From UBA1413 sp964552955 (GTDB lineage Bacteria > Bacteroidota > Bacteroidia > Bacteroidales > Prolixibacteraceae): 64,000 nt of DNA. This document shows, piece after piece, positions 42,138 through 50,621 of this stretch. The stretch is from positions 48,195 through 112,194 of the forward strand of contig CAZKIU010000005.1 of NCBI GenBank assembly GCA_964552955.1, read 5' to 3'. Within the stretch, counting starts at the first letter, position 1. Each line of letters opens with the position of its first letter. Made by a program: the position numbers and the translations under genes. A model generated the notes under the pieces. The model had not been told where the DNA came from. It did no database searches and saw nothing but the letters and a program-made list of their open reading frames with translations.

Positions 42138-42752
42138 ATGAATTATTACGAAAAGCTGAAGGAGGATGTCAGGTTTACTGACGGTTTGAAGTCCTGTATC
42201 AGTTGTGGCATTTGCACTGCGATTTGTCCGGCTGCCGAGTTTTTTGATTATGATCCCCGAAGGGTCATGATCATTGTTCAGAGGCACCGGGAGGAGGAGC
42301 TGGAAGCTTTGCTGCAGGGGGATACCATTTGGAATTGCGGGCAGTGCATGTCGTGCAAGACCCGTTGTCCGCGTGACAATACCCCCGGAATGGTGATCCA
42401 GGCTTTGCGGAAGCTCTCCCAGGAGACCGGTCAGTTTATTCATTCTGAAAAAGGAAGGCAGCAAATCGTCATCAAGCGGAGTGTCGGGGATACTATCCTT
42501 GAGCTGGGGTATTGTGTTCATCCCGACACGCTGGTTCCGGAGAAACACCCCGAGCAGGGAACGGTGTGGGAGTGGGTCTACGAGAACCGGAAGGAGGTTT
42601 ATGACCGGCTGGGAGCCAATTTGTACCGTGAGGGGCCGGGGGCCATGCGTAAGATCGATGAGGCCTCCATGGAGGAACTCCGGAATATCTTCCGTGAAAC
42701 GGGGGGAGAGCGGATGTTCCAGTTGATTGAATATTATAGTGAGGAGTTATAA
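42138..42752 (+). CDS. HdrC-like iron-sulfur protein
   Basis: 204 residues. Two [4Fe-4S] motifs of the HdrC kind: SCISCGICTAICPAAEFFDYDPRRVM (near residues 16-40) and NCGQCMSCKTRCPRDNTPGMVIQALRKL (near 66-90). The C-terminal half is alpha-helical and has no further cysteine motif. In methanogens and some bacteria HdrC passes electrons between HdrA and the catalytic HdrB. The HdrB-like gene follows after 11 bases. Confidence 0.9.
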   Translation: MNYYEKLKEDVRFTDGLKSCISCGICTAICPAAEFFDYDPRRVMIIVQRHREEELEALLQGDTIWNCGQCMSCKTRCPRDNTPGMVIQALRKLSQETGQFIHSEKGRQQIVIKRSVGDTILELGYCVHPDTLVPEKHPEQGTVWEWVYENRKEVYDRLGANLYREGPGAMRKIDEASMEELRNIFRETGGERMFQLIEYYSEEL

Positions 42753-42763
42753 ACAGAATCCAC

Positions 42764-43831
42764 ATGAGCCAGGAAAGCAACAAGACATCGTGGCAGAATT
42801 ACCAGAAGAAGATTGCTGACGACCATTTTTATTTTGTACGGAGCTGCATCCGGCAGACCTTTTTCCCGGGGTCAGAGGCCACATTCCTTAGGATTCTGCG
42901 GGAGGAATTAGGGAAGGATGTTTTTGATGATCCCCGGCATACCTCCTGCACCGGCATCGCCTATCACACAGATGTAGTGCCCCTTCAGACCATCATGACC
43001 GTGGTGGCCCGCCACTTTGCCCTGATGACGGAAGCAGGATACAGAAATTTCCTGGTTTCCTGTGTCACTTCCTTCGGCATTTACAATGAGATACTCCATA
43101 TGTGGGAGCATCATCCCGACCTGTTGGCCCAGACCAGGGAACACCTCTGGAAGGCTACCAAAAGGGAGTTCGTTGTGCCTGAGAATCTCGTGCATACCTC
43201 TGATGCCATTTATAAATTCCGTCAGGAGATTTTTGACCGGGCCCAATATGCACTGACCACCCGCGATGGGGAGGCCCCCCTGCGGATTGCAGAGCATGTC
43301 GGATGTCACTATGCCAAGATCTTCCCAGACAAGGGAGTGGGAGGTGCCGAATTTCCAAAGGTACTAAGCGGTATGATTGAGGCCTGGGGAGGTGAAGTCG
43401 TCGATTATCCCGAGCGGAGACATTGTTGTGGTTTTGGTTTCCGCCATTATGTCATCAGGGAAAACAGGGGCTATTCGGTGGCTAACACCTTGAAAAAGCT
43501 GGAATCGCTGGCCCCCTACAAACCTGACCTCCTCGTGGCCAACTGCCCGGGCTGTACCATGTTCATGGATAAATGGCAATATACCCTGGGCGAAATGGAG
43601 GGGGTCACCTTCGGGGCTGACGGTCGCGGAATTCCTGTGCTGACTTATGAGGAGCTGGCTGGACTGGTATTGGGGTATGATCCCTGGGATCTGGGACTAC
43701 AGATGCATCAGGTCGATGCTGAACCCATCCTGAAAAAGATGGGATACCACTATGCTCCGGAAAAAAAATACCTGAGCCGCACCGGCAAATATATGGGGCA
43801 ACCTCAGGTTCCCGAATACTGCTGCCTCTGA
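42764..43831 (+). CDS. HdrB-like CCG-domain protein with one degenerate CCG site
   Basis: 355 residues with two CCG domains. The C-terminal one is complete: C181, C221-C222, C261-P-G-C264, as needed for a noncubane [4Fe-4S] cluster. The N-terminal one is not: C28, S61-C62, C100-V-T-S103, so two of five cysteines are serines. In methanogen HdrB both clusters take part in disulfide cleavage. This protein may hold only one cluster or a different one. The partner is HdrC-like, 11 bases upstream. The physiological disulfide or other substrate is unknown (no coenzyme M/B is expected in Bacteroidota). Confidence 0.88.
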   Translation: MSQESNKTSWQNYQKKIADDHFYFVRSCIRQTFFPGSEATFLRILREELGKDVFDDPRHTSCTGIAYHTDVVPLQTIMTVVARHFALMTEAGYRNFLVSCVTSFGIYNEILHMWEHHPDLLAQTREHLWKATKREFVVPENLVHTSDAIYKFRQEIFDRAQYALTTRDGEAPLRIAEHVGCHYAKIFPDKGVGGAEFPKVLSGMIEAWGGEVVDYPERRHCCGFGFRHYVIRENRGYSVANTLKKLESLAPYKPDLLVANCPGCTMFMDKWQYTLGEMEGVTFGADGRGIPVLTYEELAGLVLGYDPWDLGLQMHQVDAEPILKKMGYHYAPEKKYLSRTGKYMGQPQVPEYCCL

Positions 43832-43840
43832 CAAGGGCTT

Positions 43841-43949
43841 AGGATTACAGATTACGGATTCCAGACTCACGTAGCGAAGCGGAGTCTCGACTCAGTTGAG
43901 AAGACTCAAGACTCAAGACTCAAGATTCAAGACTCAAGATTCCAGATAA
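43841..43949. repeat. 7-bp repeat array enclosing a 32-bp element, inside the Hdr operon
   Basis: Four 7-mers (AGGATTA, CAGATTA, CGGATTC, CAGACTC), then a 32-bp element at 43869-43900 (starts ACGTAGCGAAGCGGAGTCTC), then AAGACTC x3, AAGATTC, AAGACTC, AAGATTC, CAGATAA. The 32-bp element is the reverse complement of that at 15439-15470 with three differences. The array occupies most of the 127-base gap between the hdrB-like and hdrA-like genes. Confidence 0.9.
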
Positions 43950-43958
43950 ATTAAGAGA

Positions 43959-45023
43959 GTGAAAATACCATCGGATAAACAGGTACCACCGGGCAGCAGG
44001 GTTGCGGTGATCGGTGCAGGCGTGGCCGGGATGACGGCAGCTTCGGCCTTGCAACAGGCCGGGGTGGAGGTGGATCTCTATGAAAGAGAGGCCCATGCCG
44101 GAGGGCATCTCAACCTTTGGCATCATCTCTTCCCCGGGAGAGAACCGGCCGCTATGGTCAGGGATGGTTTTGCCCGTCATCTTCAGGCCCATGGTGTACG
44201 GTTGATCACCTCCGCTGAGGTGAAGCAGATTACCAGGGGGAGCGATCTCCAGCAAAGAAATCACTTCAGGGTGACGGTAGTGGAGGGGGAGTCACGGGAT
44301 TACCAGGCGCTGGTGCTGGCTACCGGATTCCGGCTTTTTGATGCCTCCCTCAAGGAAGAGTATGGTTACGGCATCTACCCGCGGGTGATCACCTCTCCGG
44401 AATTGGAGCAACGGCTGGCTGACGGGGGAGAGGGATTGATGGCCGAGGGGCGTCCTCCCGGGAGGGTGGCTTTTGTCCATTGTGTGGGGTCGCGCGATGC
44501 CAAGGTGGGAAATCTCTATTGTTCAAAAGTTTGCTGTATTACCGGGGTCAAACAAGCCATTGCGGTCAGGCAGCACTATCCGGGATGTGAGGTGATGAAC
44601 TTTTATATGGACCTGAGGATGTTTGGTTCGGGGTACGAAGAGCTGTACCAGGAGGCGCAGGAGAGCTACGGCATAACATTTATCAGGGGGAGGGTATCGG
44701 AGGCTGCGCGCACGCAGGGAGGGGCCCTTCAGGTGAAAGCCGAAGACACGCTGCTGGGGCGGCCGCTGAAGGTCACCGTGGACTGGCTGGTTCTGTTGGT
44801 GGGCATGGAGCCCTCCCTGATGCCCGGCATCAGGGCATCGCTCGAACTGCTCACCGACCGTGCAGGCTTCGTAGCCGGCAAAGACAAATTCCTGCTTCCG
44901 GGCGAGAGCACTACCCGCGGTGTTTTTATCGCCGGGGCGTGTGCCGGCCCTGCCACCATCCCCGAATCGGTGAACCAGGCCAGGGCTGCCGCCCTCTCGG
45001 TGATCGAATATCTAAAATGCTGA
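43959..45023 (+). CDS. short HdrA/QmoA-like FAD oxidoreductase
   Basis: 354 residues, with a GTG start at 43959; no ATG gives a complete FAD motif. The N-terminal dinucleotide motif is VAVIGAGVAGMTAASALQQAG. An HdrA-type cluster motif is present: C175 (FVHCVGSRD), C188 and C192-C193 (YCSKVCC), then KQAIAVR. The C-terminal GVFIAGACAGPATIPESVNQARAAA is the second FAD motif. Full HdrA proteins (~650) carry extra ferredoxin domains; this one has the length of QmoA instead. It may take or bifurcate electrons, but no NADH- or H2-oxidising partner is visible next to it. It overlaps the next gene by 7 bases. Confidence 0.87.
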   Translation: MKIPSDKQVPPGSRVAVIGAGVAGMTAASALQQAGVEVDLYEREAHAGGHLNLWHHLFPGREPAAMVRDGFARHLQAHGVRLITSAEVKQITRGSDLQQRNHFRVTVVEGESRDYQALVLATGFRLFDASLKEEYGYGIYPRVITSPELEQRLADGGEGLMAEGRPPGRVAFVHCVGSRDAKVGNLYCSKVCCITGVKQAIAVRQHYPGCEVMNFYMDLRMFGSGYEELYQEAQESYGITFIRGRVSEAARTQGGALQVKAEDTLLGRPLKVTVDWLVLLVGMEPSLMPGIRASLELLTDRAGFVAGKDKFLLPGESTTRGVFIAGACAGPATIPESVNQARAAALSVIEYLKC

Positions 45024-45367
45024 GGATGAAAAGCAGGGATTCAAAATGGGGATTTCAACCCGGGAAATCGAATACCATCCTTCCTGACCAGGCCGACAGG
45101 CAGGTGTACCGGAAGCTGCGTCACCAAGTCCCCTCCCTTGCATCCTGTATTTTCTGTGGCGGGTGCAGTGCCACCTGCACGGCAGCTGCCTCCGGAATGA
45201 ACTTCAGGGTGGTCCACCTGCTGTTATGCCGGGGTGAGATGGAGGAGGTGAAGGAAAAGAGCGATCCCTGCCTCCTCTGCGGAAAGTGTACCCTGGTATG
45301 CCCCCGTAATGTAGATACCCGCTCGGCCATTTATCATCTTAAACTGGCGCTGTATGAACTTCAGTGA
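45017..45367 (+). CDS. HdrC/ferredoxin-like protein (2 x 4Fe-4S)
   Basis: 116 residues from the ATG at 45017, which overlaps the previous stop; a second ATG at 45026 has a better upstream GAGG context. Two cluster motifs: CIFCGGCSATCTAAA (the last Cys is followed by Thr, not Pro) and CLLCGKCTLVCPRNVDTR. It also contains NFRVVHLLLCRGEMEEV, a linker typical of HdrC. It overlaps the membrane HdrD-like gene by 14 bases, so it is tightly co-translated and is probably the link between the FAD subunit and the membrane subunit. Confidence 0.85.
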   Translation: MLRMKSRDSKWGFQPGKSNTILPDQADRQVYRKLRHQVPSLASCIFCGGCSATCTAAASGMNFRVVHLLLCRGEMEEVKEKSDPCLLCGKCTLVCPRNVDTRSAIYHLKLALYELQ

Positions 45368-47357
45368 CCATCCCCTGTTTGTGTGGCCCTTTGTGGCTGG
45401 TATGGCCTTTATCTTCCTTTATCTGCCATTGACCTATATCGGTTGGCTCAGAAAGGGTAAACTAAAGGATTTCAGGGTGATGCCCTCGCTCATCTTCTCA
45501 AAGGAAACCCTGCTGGCCGTAAAGGAAGTCTTCAGTGAATGTCTTCTTCACCGCCGCATCTTCCGGTTCAACCGCCGGCTGGGCTATATGCATATGTCGC
45601 TGGCTTTCGGATGGTTCCTGCTCATCGTCGTGGGAAAGGCGGAAACCATGCTGTTTACCCATGATGGCTTCAATGCTCCTTACCTTCCGGTGTTTTTCAA
45701 ATATTTCTATCCATCGGGCATCCCTCTTACCTTCAAGGGGTATTTCTTTCTGACCCTGATGGATCTGCTGTTGCTCTTCGTGCTGAGTGGCCTCTTCCTT
45801 GCTTTCTACAAGCGGTTCCATTCGCGAAGGATGGGCATGAAGCGGACTACCCGTCATATTTTGCCCGACCGGATCGCCCTTTCGTTTCTGTGGCTGATAT
45901 TTCCCTGCCGCTGGCTGGCCGAGAGTGTCACGGCGGGCCTGGCTGGGTCAGGTGGTTTCTTTACCCTGGGATCGGGGAAGGTTATGGCCACCCTGCTTCC
46001 ACTGGACCTGCTTCTGCTTCCCTCCTGGTGGGCCTATTCCATCGTATTGGGTGGTTTCTTTCTGGCCCTCCCTTTCTCGAGGTATATGCATATCTTTACC
46101 GAGGCGGTGATGATTTTCCTCAGGCATTGGGGGATGAAAACCCCCGAAAGGGATAACGGTTATGGCGATTTTGAGGTGAACGCCTGCTCCAGGTGCGGCA
46201 TTTGCACCAATGTATGCCAGTTGTCGGCCGATGCGGGGATCCACCATTCACAGGCGGTTTATTTCCTGCGGGATCTCCGTTATGGTTATCTGGAGTCTGA
46301 GACGGCTGAGAACTGTTTTCTCTGTGGCCGTTGCAGCCGTTCCTGTCCGGTCGATATCGGAGTGGATCAGCTCCGGCTGGCCGCCCGGCGCCGGTTTGCC
46401 GGAAACCTTGCTGCACCCGTCACGGGAGCTCCCCCCGGGGTGAATGGCGCACCCACCCTCCCTGATCTGAGAAATCCATTTGTGGCCGGAGTGAAAGACC
46501 TATCTGTGGCCGGAGTGAAAGACCCATCTATGGCCGGAGTGAAAAACAAGGCAGAGGCTGGCTTGAAGAGGAACATTAAGGCTGACGTGAAGCGGGGTGA
46601 CCCCCATCACGGGCAAGGGGTCGAGGTGCTATATTTCGGAGGGTGCATGTCGCACCTGACCCCGGGGATCATGGCCGCCACCCGCACCATCCTGGAGAAG
46701 GCCGGCATTTCTTACGCTGTTCTGGATGAGCAGGAAACGCTTTGCTGTGGCCGCCCGGCCATGCAGGCGGGACTCGAGGGCCAGGCCCGGGAGATCATTG
46801 CCCAGTTGACTGAACGCATCCGCCAGTCAGGAGCTTCCCTGTTGCTGGTCAGTTGTCCCATCTGTTACAGGGTTTTCAGGGAGGAGTACCACCTGCCCAT
46901 TCCCGTGGAGCATCATACCCGTTATTTTAGCCGGCTGGTGAAGTCACGACCTGCCCTTTTCCATGCTTCCTCATACAGGATGAGCTACCACGACCCTTGT
47001 GACCTGGGGCGCGGATCGGGGATTTATGAGGAACCCCGGGAGATCCTCCGGCACACGGGAACCCTGGTGCCGGTGTTGCAGGAACGGGAGGATGCCCTTT
47101 GTTGCGGCGGCAGCCTGGCCAATCTGGCCATCACCCCGCGGCAACGGCAACAGGTCACCGATGCAGCCTACGCCCAACTGACGGCAGGAGCACCTGATTT
47201 TGTCGTCACCTCCTGTCCCTTGTGCAAAAAAACCTTCGCCGCGGGGAAACGGCCTGTGCCTGTCATTGACATTGCCGAAGCACTGGCCTTCTCCATGACC
47301 GGGGATTCCGGAATCACCCCGCTCCAAAAACGCACCAGAGAACTGGTGGCTCCCTGA
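45354..47357 (+). CDS. membrane-anchored HdrD-like (Fe-S)-binding protein with two CCG domains
   Basis: 667 residues. The N-terminal ~250 carry about five membrane helices resembling the nitrate-reductase-gamma/HdrE type (GYMHMSLAFGWFLLIV, SRYMHIFTEAVMIF with candidate haem histidines). Then two [4Fe-4S] motifs (from C278 CSRCGICTNVC and C321 CFLCGRCSRSCP), a repeat linker (about 377-400), and two intact CCG domains: C431, C464-C465, C501/C504 and C549, C583-C584, C621/C624. The layout resembles a fusion of HdrE- and HdrD-like parts, as in other membrane (Fe-S) oxidoreductases. It probably exchanges electrons with menaquinone. It is the last gene of the operon. Confidence 0.9.
   Translation: MNFSDHPLFVWPFVAGMAFIFLYLPLTYIGWLRKGKLKDFRVMPSLIFSKETLLAVKEVFSECLLHRRIFRFNRRLGYMHMSLAFGWFLLIVVGKAETMLFTHDGFNAPYLPVFFKYFYPSGIPLTFKGYFFLTLMDLLLLFVLSGLFLAFYKRFHSRRMGMKRTTRHILPDRIALSFLWLIFPCRWLAESVTAGLAGSGGFFTLGSGKVMATLLPLDLLLLPSWWAYSIVLGGFFLALPFSRYMHIFTEAVMIFLRHWGMKTPERDNGYGDFEVNACSRCGICTNVCQLSADAGIHHSQAVYFLRDLRYGYLESETAENCFLCGRCSRSCPVDIGVDQLRLAARRRFAGNLAAPVTGAPPGVNGAPTLPDLRNPFVAGVKDLSVAGVKDPSMAGVKNKAEAGLKRNIKADVKRGDPHHGQGVEVLYFGGCMSHLTPGIMAATRTILEKAGISYAVLDEQETLCCGRPAMQAGLEGQAREIIAQLTERIRQSGASLLLVSCPICYRVFREEYHLPIPVEHHTRYFSRLVKSRPALFHASSYRMSYHDPCDLGRGSGIYEEPREILRHTGTLVPVLQEREDALCCGGSLANLAITPRQRQQVTDAAYAQLTAGAPDFVVTSCPLCKKTFAAGKRPVPVIDIAEALAFSMTGDSGITPLQKRTRELVAP
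46482..46547 (+). repeat. 24-bp in-frame tandem repeat in HdrD-like gene
   Basis: A 24-base unit beginning GTGGCCGGAGTGAAAGACC is repeated at 46482-46505 and 46506-46529 with one change, followed by a partial third copy. It encodes VAGVKDLS, VAGVKDPS, MAGVKNK in the linker between the ferredoxin and first CCG domain. Confidence 0.9.
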
Positions 47358-47518
47358 TCAGGTTTCGCGAATCACCCCATCTGAATCCCCTTTGTGGAAT
47401 ACCTTTACTGACCGTTATGGGTCCGGTTTCTGGCATGAACGCCCTTTGCACCGCATCTCATCTCCTCGAGGTGTGTGAATCTGTGCACATCCTAAAAATG
47501 AATTCCGGTGAGCCCATT

Positions 47519-47540
47519 CCCCGACCGCTCTGCGGCGGGG
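47519..47540. terminator. GC-rich hairpin between convergent genes
   Basis: CCCCG-A-CCGC (47519-47528) pairs with GCGGCGGGG (47532-47540) with a single bulged A and a TCT loop. No T run follows, so intrinsic termination is uncertain. It lies in the 248-base convergent gap between the HdrD-like gene and maeB. Confidence 0.4.
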
Positions 47541-47605
47541 AGTCGCAATGAGTCCCTGTCCTGATTTCCGGTACGATCTCCTCCCGGATAGGGGGGCAAG
47601 GAAAA

Positions 47606-49906
47606 TCAGATGGTCGTTTTCCGGGCTTTGTCGATCTGTTCCTGGACTACGGCATCAATAACCGCAATGGCCGTGATGTTGACGATATCCCGCACCGAAC
47701 TCTCGATGTCGGTGAAATGAATGGGCTTGTTCAGACCCATCTGGATCGGACCGATCGATTCGCCGGTGCTCATTTCCTGGAGCAGTTTATAGGCCACGTT
47801 AGCCGAGCTGAGATTCGGAAAAACCAGGGTGTTGACATCCTGGTTGGCCAGGCGTGAAAAGGGATACTTGCGGTCGCGCAGTTTTTTGTCGAGGGCGAAA
47901 TTAACCTGCATCTCTCCGTCGATGAGCAGGTCTGGGTATCTTGCCTGGAGGGTGCGGACGGCCTCATGGACCGAAGCAGGGCTGCCGATCGGGTCGGAGC
48001 CGAAATTGGAATAGGAGAGCATGGCAATCTTGGGTTCCCGGGCGAAAAAGCGGACCGTATTCTGGGCCAGCCGGGCGATGTCGATCAGGGTGGCCGTGTC
48101 GGGATGCCGGTTGATCAGGGTGTCGCAAAGAAAATAGGTGCCTTTTGCCGAATTCAGGATGTGCATGGTCCCGAAATGGTCATACCCCTCCCTGATGCCG
48201 ATGACCTCCCTGGCCACCTTGATGGTATTGGAATACTTGGTGTAGACCCCGGTAATGAAGGCGTCGGCATCTCCGGTTTCGACCATCATCATGCCGAAGT
48301 AGTTGCGCTCGAAGAGTTTGTCCATAGCTTCGTCGAGTGTAGCCCCCTCCCTAGCCCTTTTAGCCGTCAGTATCCGGGCATATCTTTCACGCCTTTCGGC
48401 CTCGCGGTCATCGCGGAGTTCCACAATCTGGCACCCTTCGATCTGGAGGTTGAGTTCCGCGGCGAGCTTTTCAATTTTATGCTTGTTGCCTAAAAGAATA
48501 GGATGGCAGATCCCCTCCTGACAGGCTTCTGCGGCCGCTTTCAGCATGTTGGGGTGGGAGCCTTCGGCGAAAACAACCCTGCGGGGGTTTTGGCGGGCCA
48601 TTTCCAGGAACTGGCGGGTGAGTTTGGTTTCGTAGCCCATCATCTGTTTCAGGTGGTCTTTGTAGGTCTCCCAGTTGGTAATGGTTTTGCGGGCCACTCC
48701 GGAATCGATGGCGGCCCTGGCTACCGCTGATGACACTTCCGTGATGAGCCTTGGATCCACCGGCTTGGGAATGATGTAATCCCTGCCGAAGCGGAGCCTG
48801 TTGACATTATAGGCGGTATTCACCAGGTCGGGAACAGGCTGCTTGGCCAGTCCGGCTATGGCCAGGCAGGCCGCCCGTTTCATCTCCTCGTTGATGGTTC
48901 TGGCGCGGGTGTCAAGGGCTCCCCTGAAAATGTAGGGAAATCCGATGACGTTGTTGATCTGGTTGGGGTAGTCGGAGCGGCCCGTGGCGATGATCACGTC
49001 GTCGCGGGAAGCCCGTGCTTCTTCATAGGAAATCTCGGGTACCGGGTTGGCCAGGGCAAAAACCACCGGATTGGGGGCCATGCTCCGCACCATCTCGCCT
49101 GTCAGTACATTTCCTCTGGAGAGCCCCACAAAAACGTCGGCGTCTCTGACGGCATCGGCCAGGGTGCGGAGGCCTGTCCGGCTTGTAGCGAATTGCCGTT
49201 TCTGGGCATTGAGGTCTTCCCTGTCGGCGGAGATCACCCCTTTGCTGTCGAGCATGACGATGTTCTCGGGGCTGGCGCCCAGGGTCACATAGAGTTTGGT
49301 GCAGGAAATGGCCGAGGCCCCGGCCCCGTTGACCACAATACGCACCTGCGAAATCTCCTTGCCCGCCAGTTCCAGCGCATTGATCAGCCCTGCCGCGGAA
49401 ATGATGGCCGTCCCGTGCTGGTCGTCGTGCATGACCGGAATATCCAGTTCTGCCTTCAGCCGCTCCTCGATTTCAAAACATTCGGGCGCTTTGATGTCTT
49501 CCAGATTAATGCCGCCGAAAGTGGGAGCCATCGCCTTGACTACGTCGATAAACTTCCCGGGATCTTTCTCATCGACCTCGATATCGAACACGTCAATGCC
49601 GGCATATATTTTGAAAAGCAGACCTTTACCCTCCATGACCGGTTTCCCGGCCAGCGCCCCGATGTCGCCAAGCCCCAGTACCGCCGTGCCATTGGAAATC
49701 ACGGCAACCAGGTTCCCCTTGGCGGTGTATTCGTAGGCGGTTTCCTCATTTTTCTCAATTTCAAGACAGGGTTCTGCCACCCCGGGGGAATAGGCCAGCG
49801 ACAGGTCGGCCTGTGTGCTGTGGGGCTTGGTAGGGATCACCTCTATTTTACCGGGTTTGCCCTGAGAATGGTACAACAGGGCCGCTTCCTTCGTCACTTT
49901 TAACAT
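47606..49906 (-). CDS. maeB: NADP-dependent malic enzyme with C-terminal phosphotransacetylase-like domain
   Basis: 766 residues, typical of the MaeB-type fusion. Residues 1-~430 are the malic enzyme (SLAYSPGVAEPCLEIE, VMHDDQHGTAIISAAGLINAL, NAD(P)-binding VNGAGASAISCTKLYVTLG). Residues ~440-766 form a phosphate acetyl/butyryltransferase-like domain (RVVFAEGSHPNMLKAAAEACQ) that in E. coli MaeB is regulatory (acetyl-CoA) rather than catalytic. It converts malate to pyruvate + CO2 + NADPH. It works at the same metabolic node as pckG and pyk. Confidence 0.96.
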   Translation of the reverse strand: MLKVTKEAALLYHSQGKPGKIEVIPTKPHSTQADLSLAYSPGVAEPCLEIEKNEETAYEYTAKGNLVAVISNGTAVLGLGDIGALAGKPVMEGKGLLFKIYAGIDVFDIEVDEKDPGKFIDVVKAMAPTFGGINLEDIKAPECFEIEERLKAELDIPVMHDDQHGTAIISAAGLINALELAGKEISQVRIVVNGAGASAISCTKLYVTLGASPENIVMLDSKGVISADREDLNAQKRQFATSRTGLRTLADAVRDADVFVGLSRGNVLTGEMVRSMAPNPVVFALANPVPEISYEEARASRDDVIIATGRSDYPNQINNVIGFPYIFRGALDTRARTINEEMKRAACLAIAGLAKQPVPDLVNTAYNVNRLRFGRDYIIPKPVDPRLITEVSSAVARAAIDSGVARKTITNWETYKDHLKQMMGYETKLTRQFLEMARQNPRRVVFAEGSHPNMLKAAAEACQEGICHPILLGNKHKIEKLAAELNLQIEGCQIVELRDDREAERRERYARILTAKRAREGATLDEAMDKLFERNYFGMMMVETGDADAFITGVYTKYSNTIKVAREVIGIREGYDHFGTMHILNSAKGTYFLCDTLINRHPDTATLIDIARLAQNTVRFFAREPKIAMLSYSNFGSDPIGSPASVHEAVRTLQARYPDLLIDGEMQVNFALDKKLRDRKYPFSRLANQDVNTLVFPNLSSANVAYKLLQEMSTGESIGPIQMGLNKPIHFTDIESSVRDIVNITAIAVIDAVVQEQIDKARKTTI

Positions 49907-50030
49907 GGTCTTTTATTCTGGTAAGAGCCCGTAAAAGTGATAAATCACATTCATTAACCCGCTAAAAAATTAAAAATGAAGATAAAACTTAAGGAAAAAT
50001 TGCGAATTGCATTTGCGCGGCGGTTTCCGG

Positions 50031-50612
50031 TTATTTCTCCGGCACTTTGTACCACTTGTTGATGGCTTCTCCCGGGGTATACCCTTCGAGATAGTCGAGG
50101 GCGTCTGCGGGGGTCTCGGCGATGTGGTAGAGCTGCTGGTATTCGGGTTTGGAGAAGTGTTCGCCGAAGGCGTGGGTGAACTGGTCGAAGAGATGGCGGA
50201 AGAAACAGGCGGTATTGATGAATACGATGGGCTTGCGGTGGTAGTCGAGTTGCTTGAGGGTGATCACCTCGAGGATTTCCTCGAGGGTTCCGAAGCCGCC
50301 GGGCAGGGCTACGAAGGCGTCACTGCGTTCCCGCATGCGGGCTTTGCGTTCCATCATGCCGGCGGTGATTTCCACCTCATGGGCATGATGGGAGATGAGG
50401 TTGCGGCCCTGCATCATTTCGGGGATGATTCCCGTGGTGCGGGCCCCGGCGGCCTTGGCGGCGATGGTCACCGCCTCCATGAGACCCACATTGGCCCCGC
50501 CATTGACCAGGGCATGCCCCCTGCGGCCGATGAGATCCCCCATCAAACGGGCATCCCTGAAATAAACCTCGTCAATCGCGTTGCTCGACGAACAGAAAAC
50601 ACAGATATTCAT
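50031..50612 (-). CDS. LOG-family (TIGR00730) Rossmann-fold nucleotide phosphoribohydrolase-like protein
   Basis: 193 residues. Family motifs: CVFCSSSN at the N-terminus, NGGANVGLMEAV, MMERKARMRERSDAFVALPGGFGTLEEILE (the PGGxGTxxE catalytic loop). Relatives release the base from nucleoside 5'-monophosphates; the plant-type activity on cytokinin ribotides names the family, but the bacterial substrate is usually unproved. It starts 9 bases after the gyrB stop on the same strand and is probably co-transcribed with it. Confidence 0.9.
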   Translation of the reverse strand: MNICVFCSSSNAIDEVYFRDARLMGDLIGRRGHALVNGGANVGLMEAVTIAAKAAGARTTGIIPEMMQGRNLISHHAHEVEITAGMMERKARMRERSDAFVALPGGFGTLEEILEVITLKQLDYHRKPIVFINTACFFRHLFDQFTHAFGEHFSKPEYQQLYHIAETPADALDYLEGYTPGEAINKWYKVPEK

Positions 50613-50621
50613 ATATCGCGA

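Noticed and set aside
43841..43949. Possible CRISPR array (short repeats with a 32-bp spacer-like unit)
   Set aside because: The repeats are only 7 bp and directly abut, and the 32-bp unit is the same sequence at each locus, not a unique spacer. No cas genes are present.
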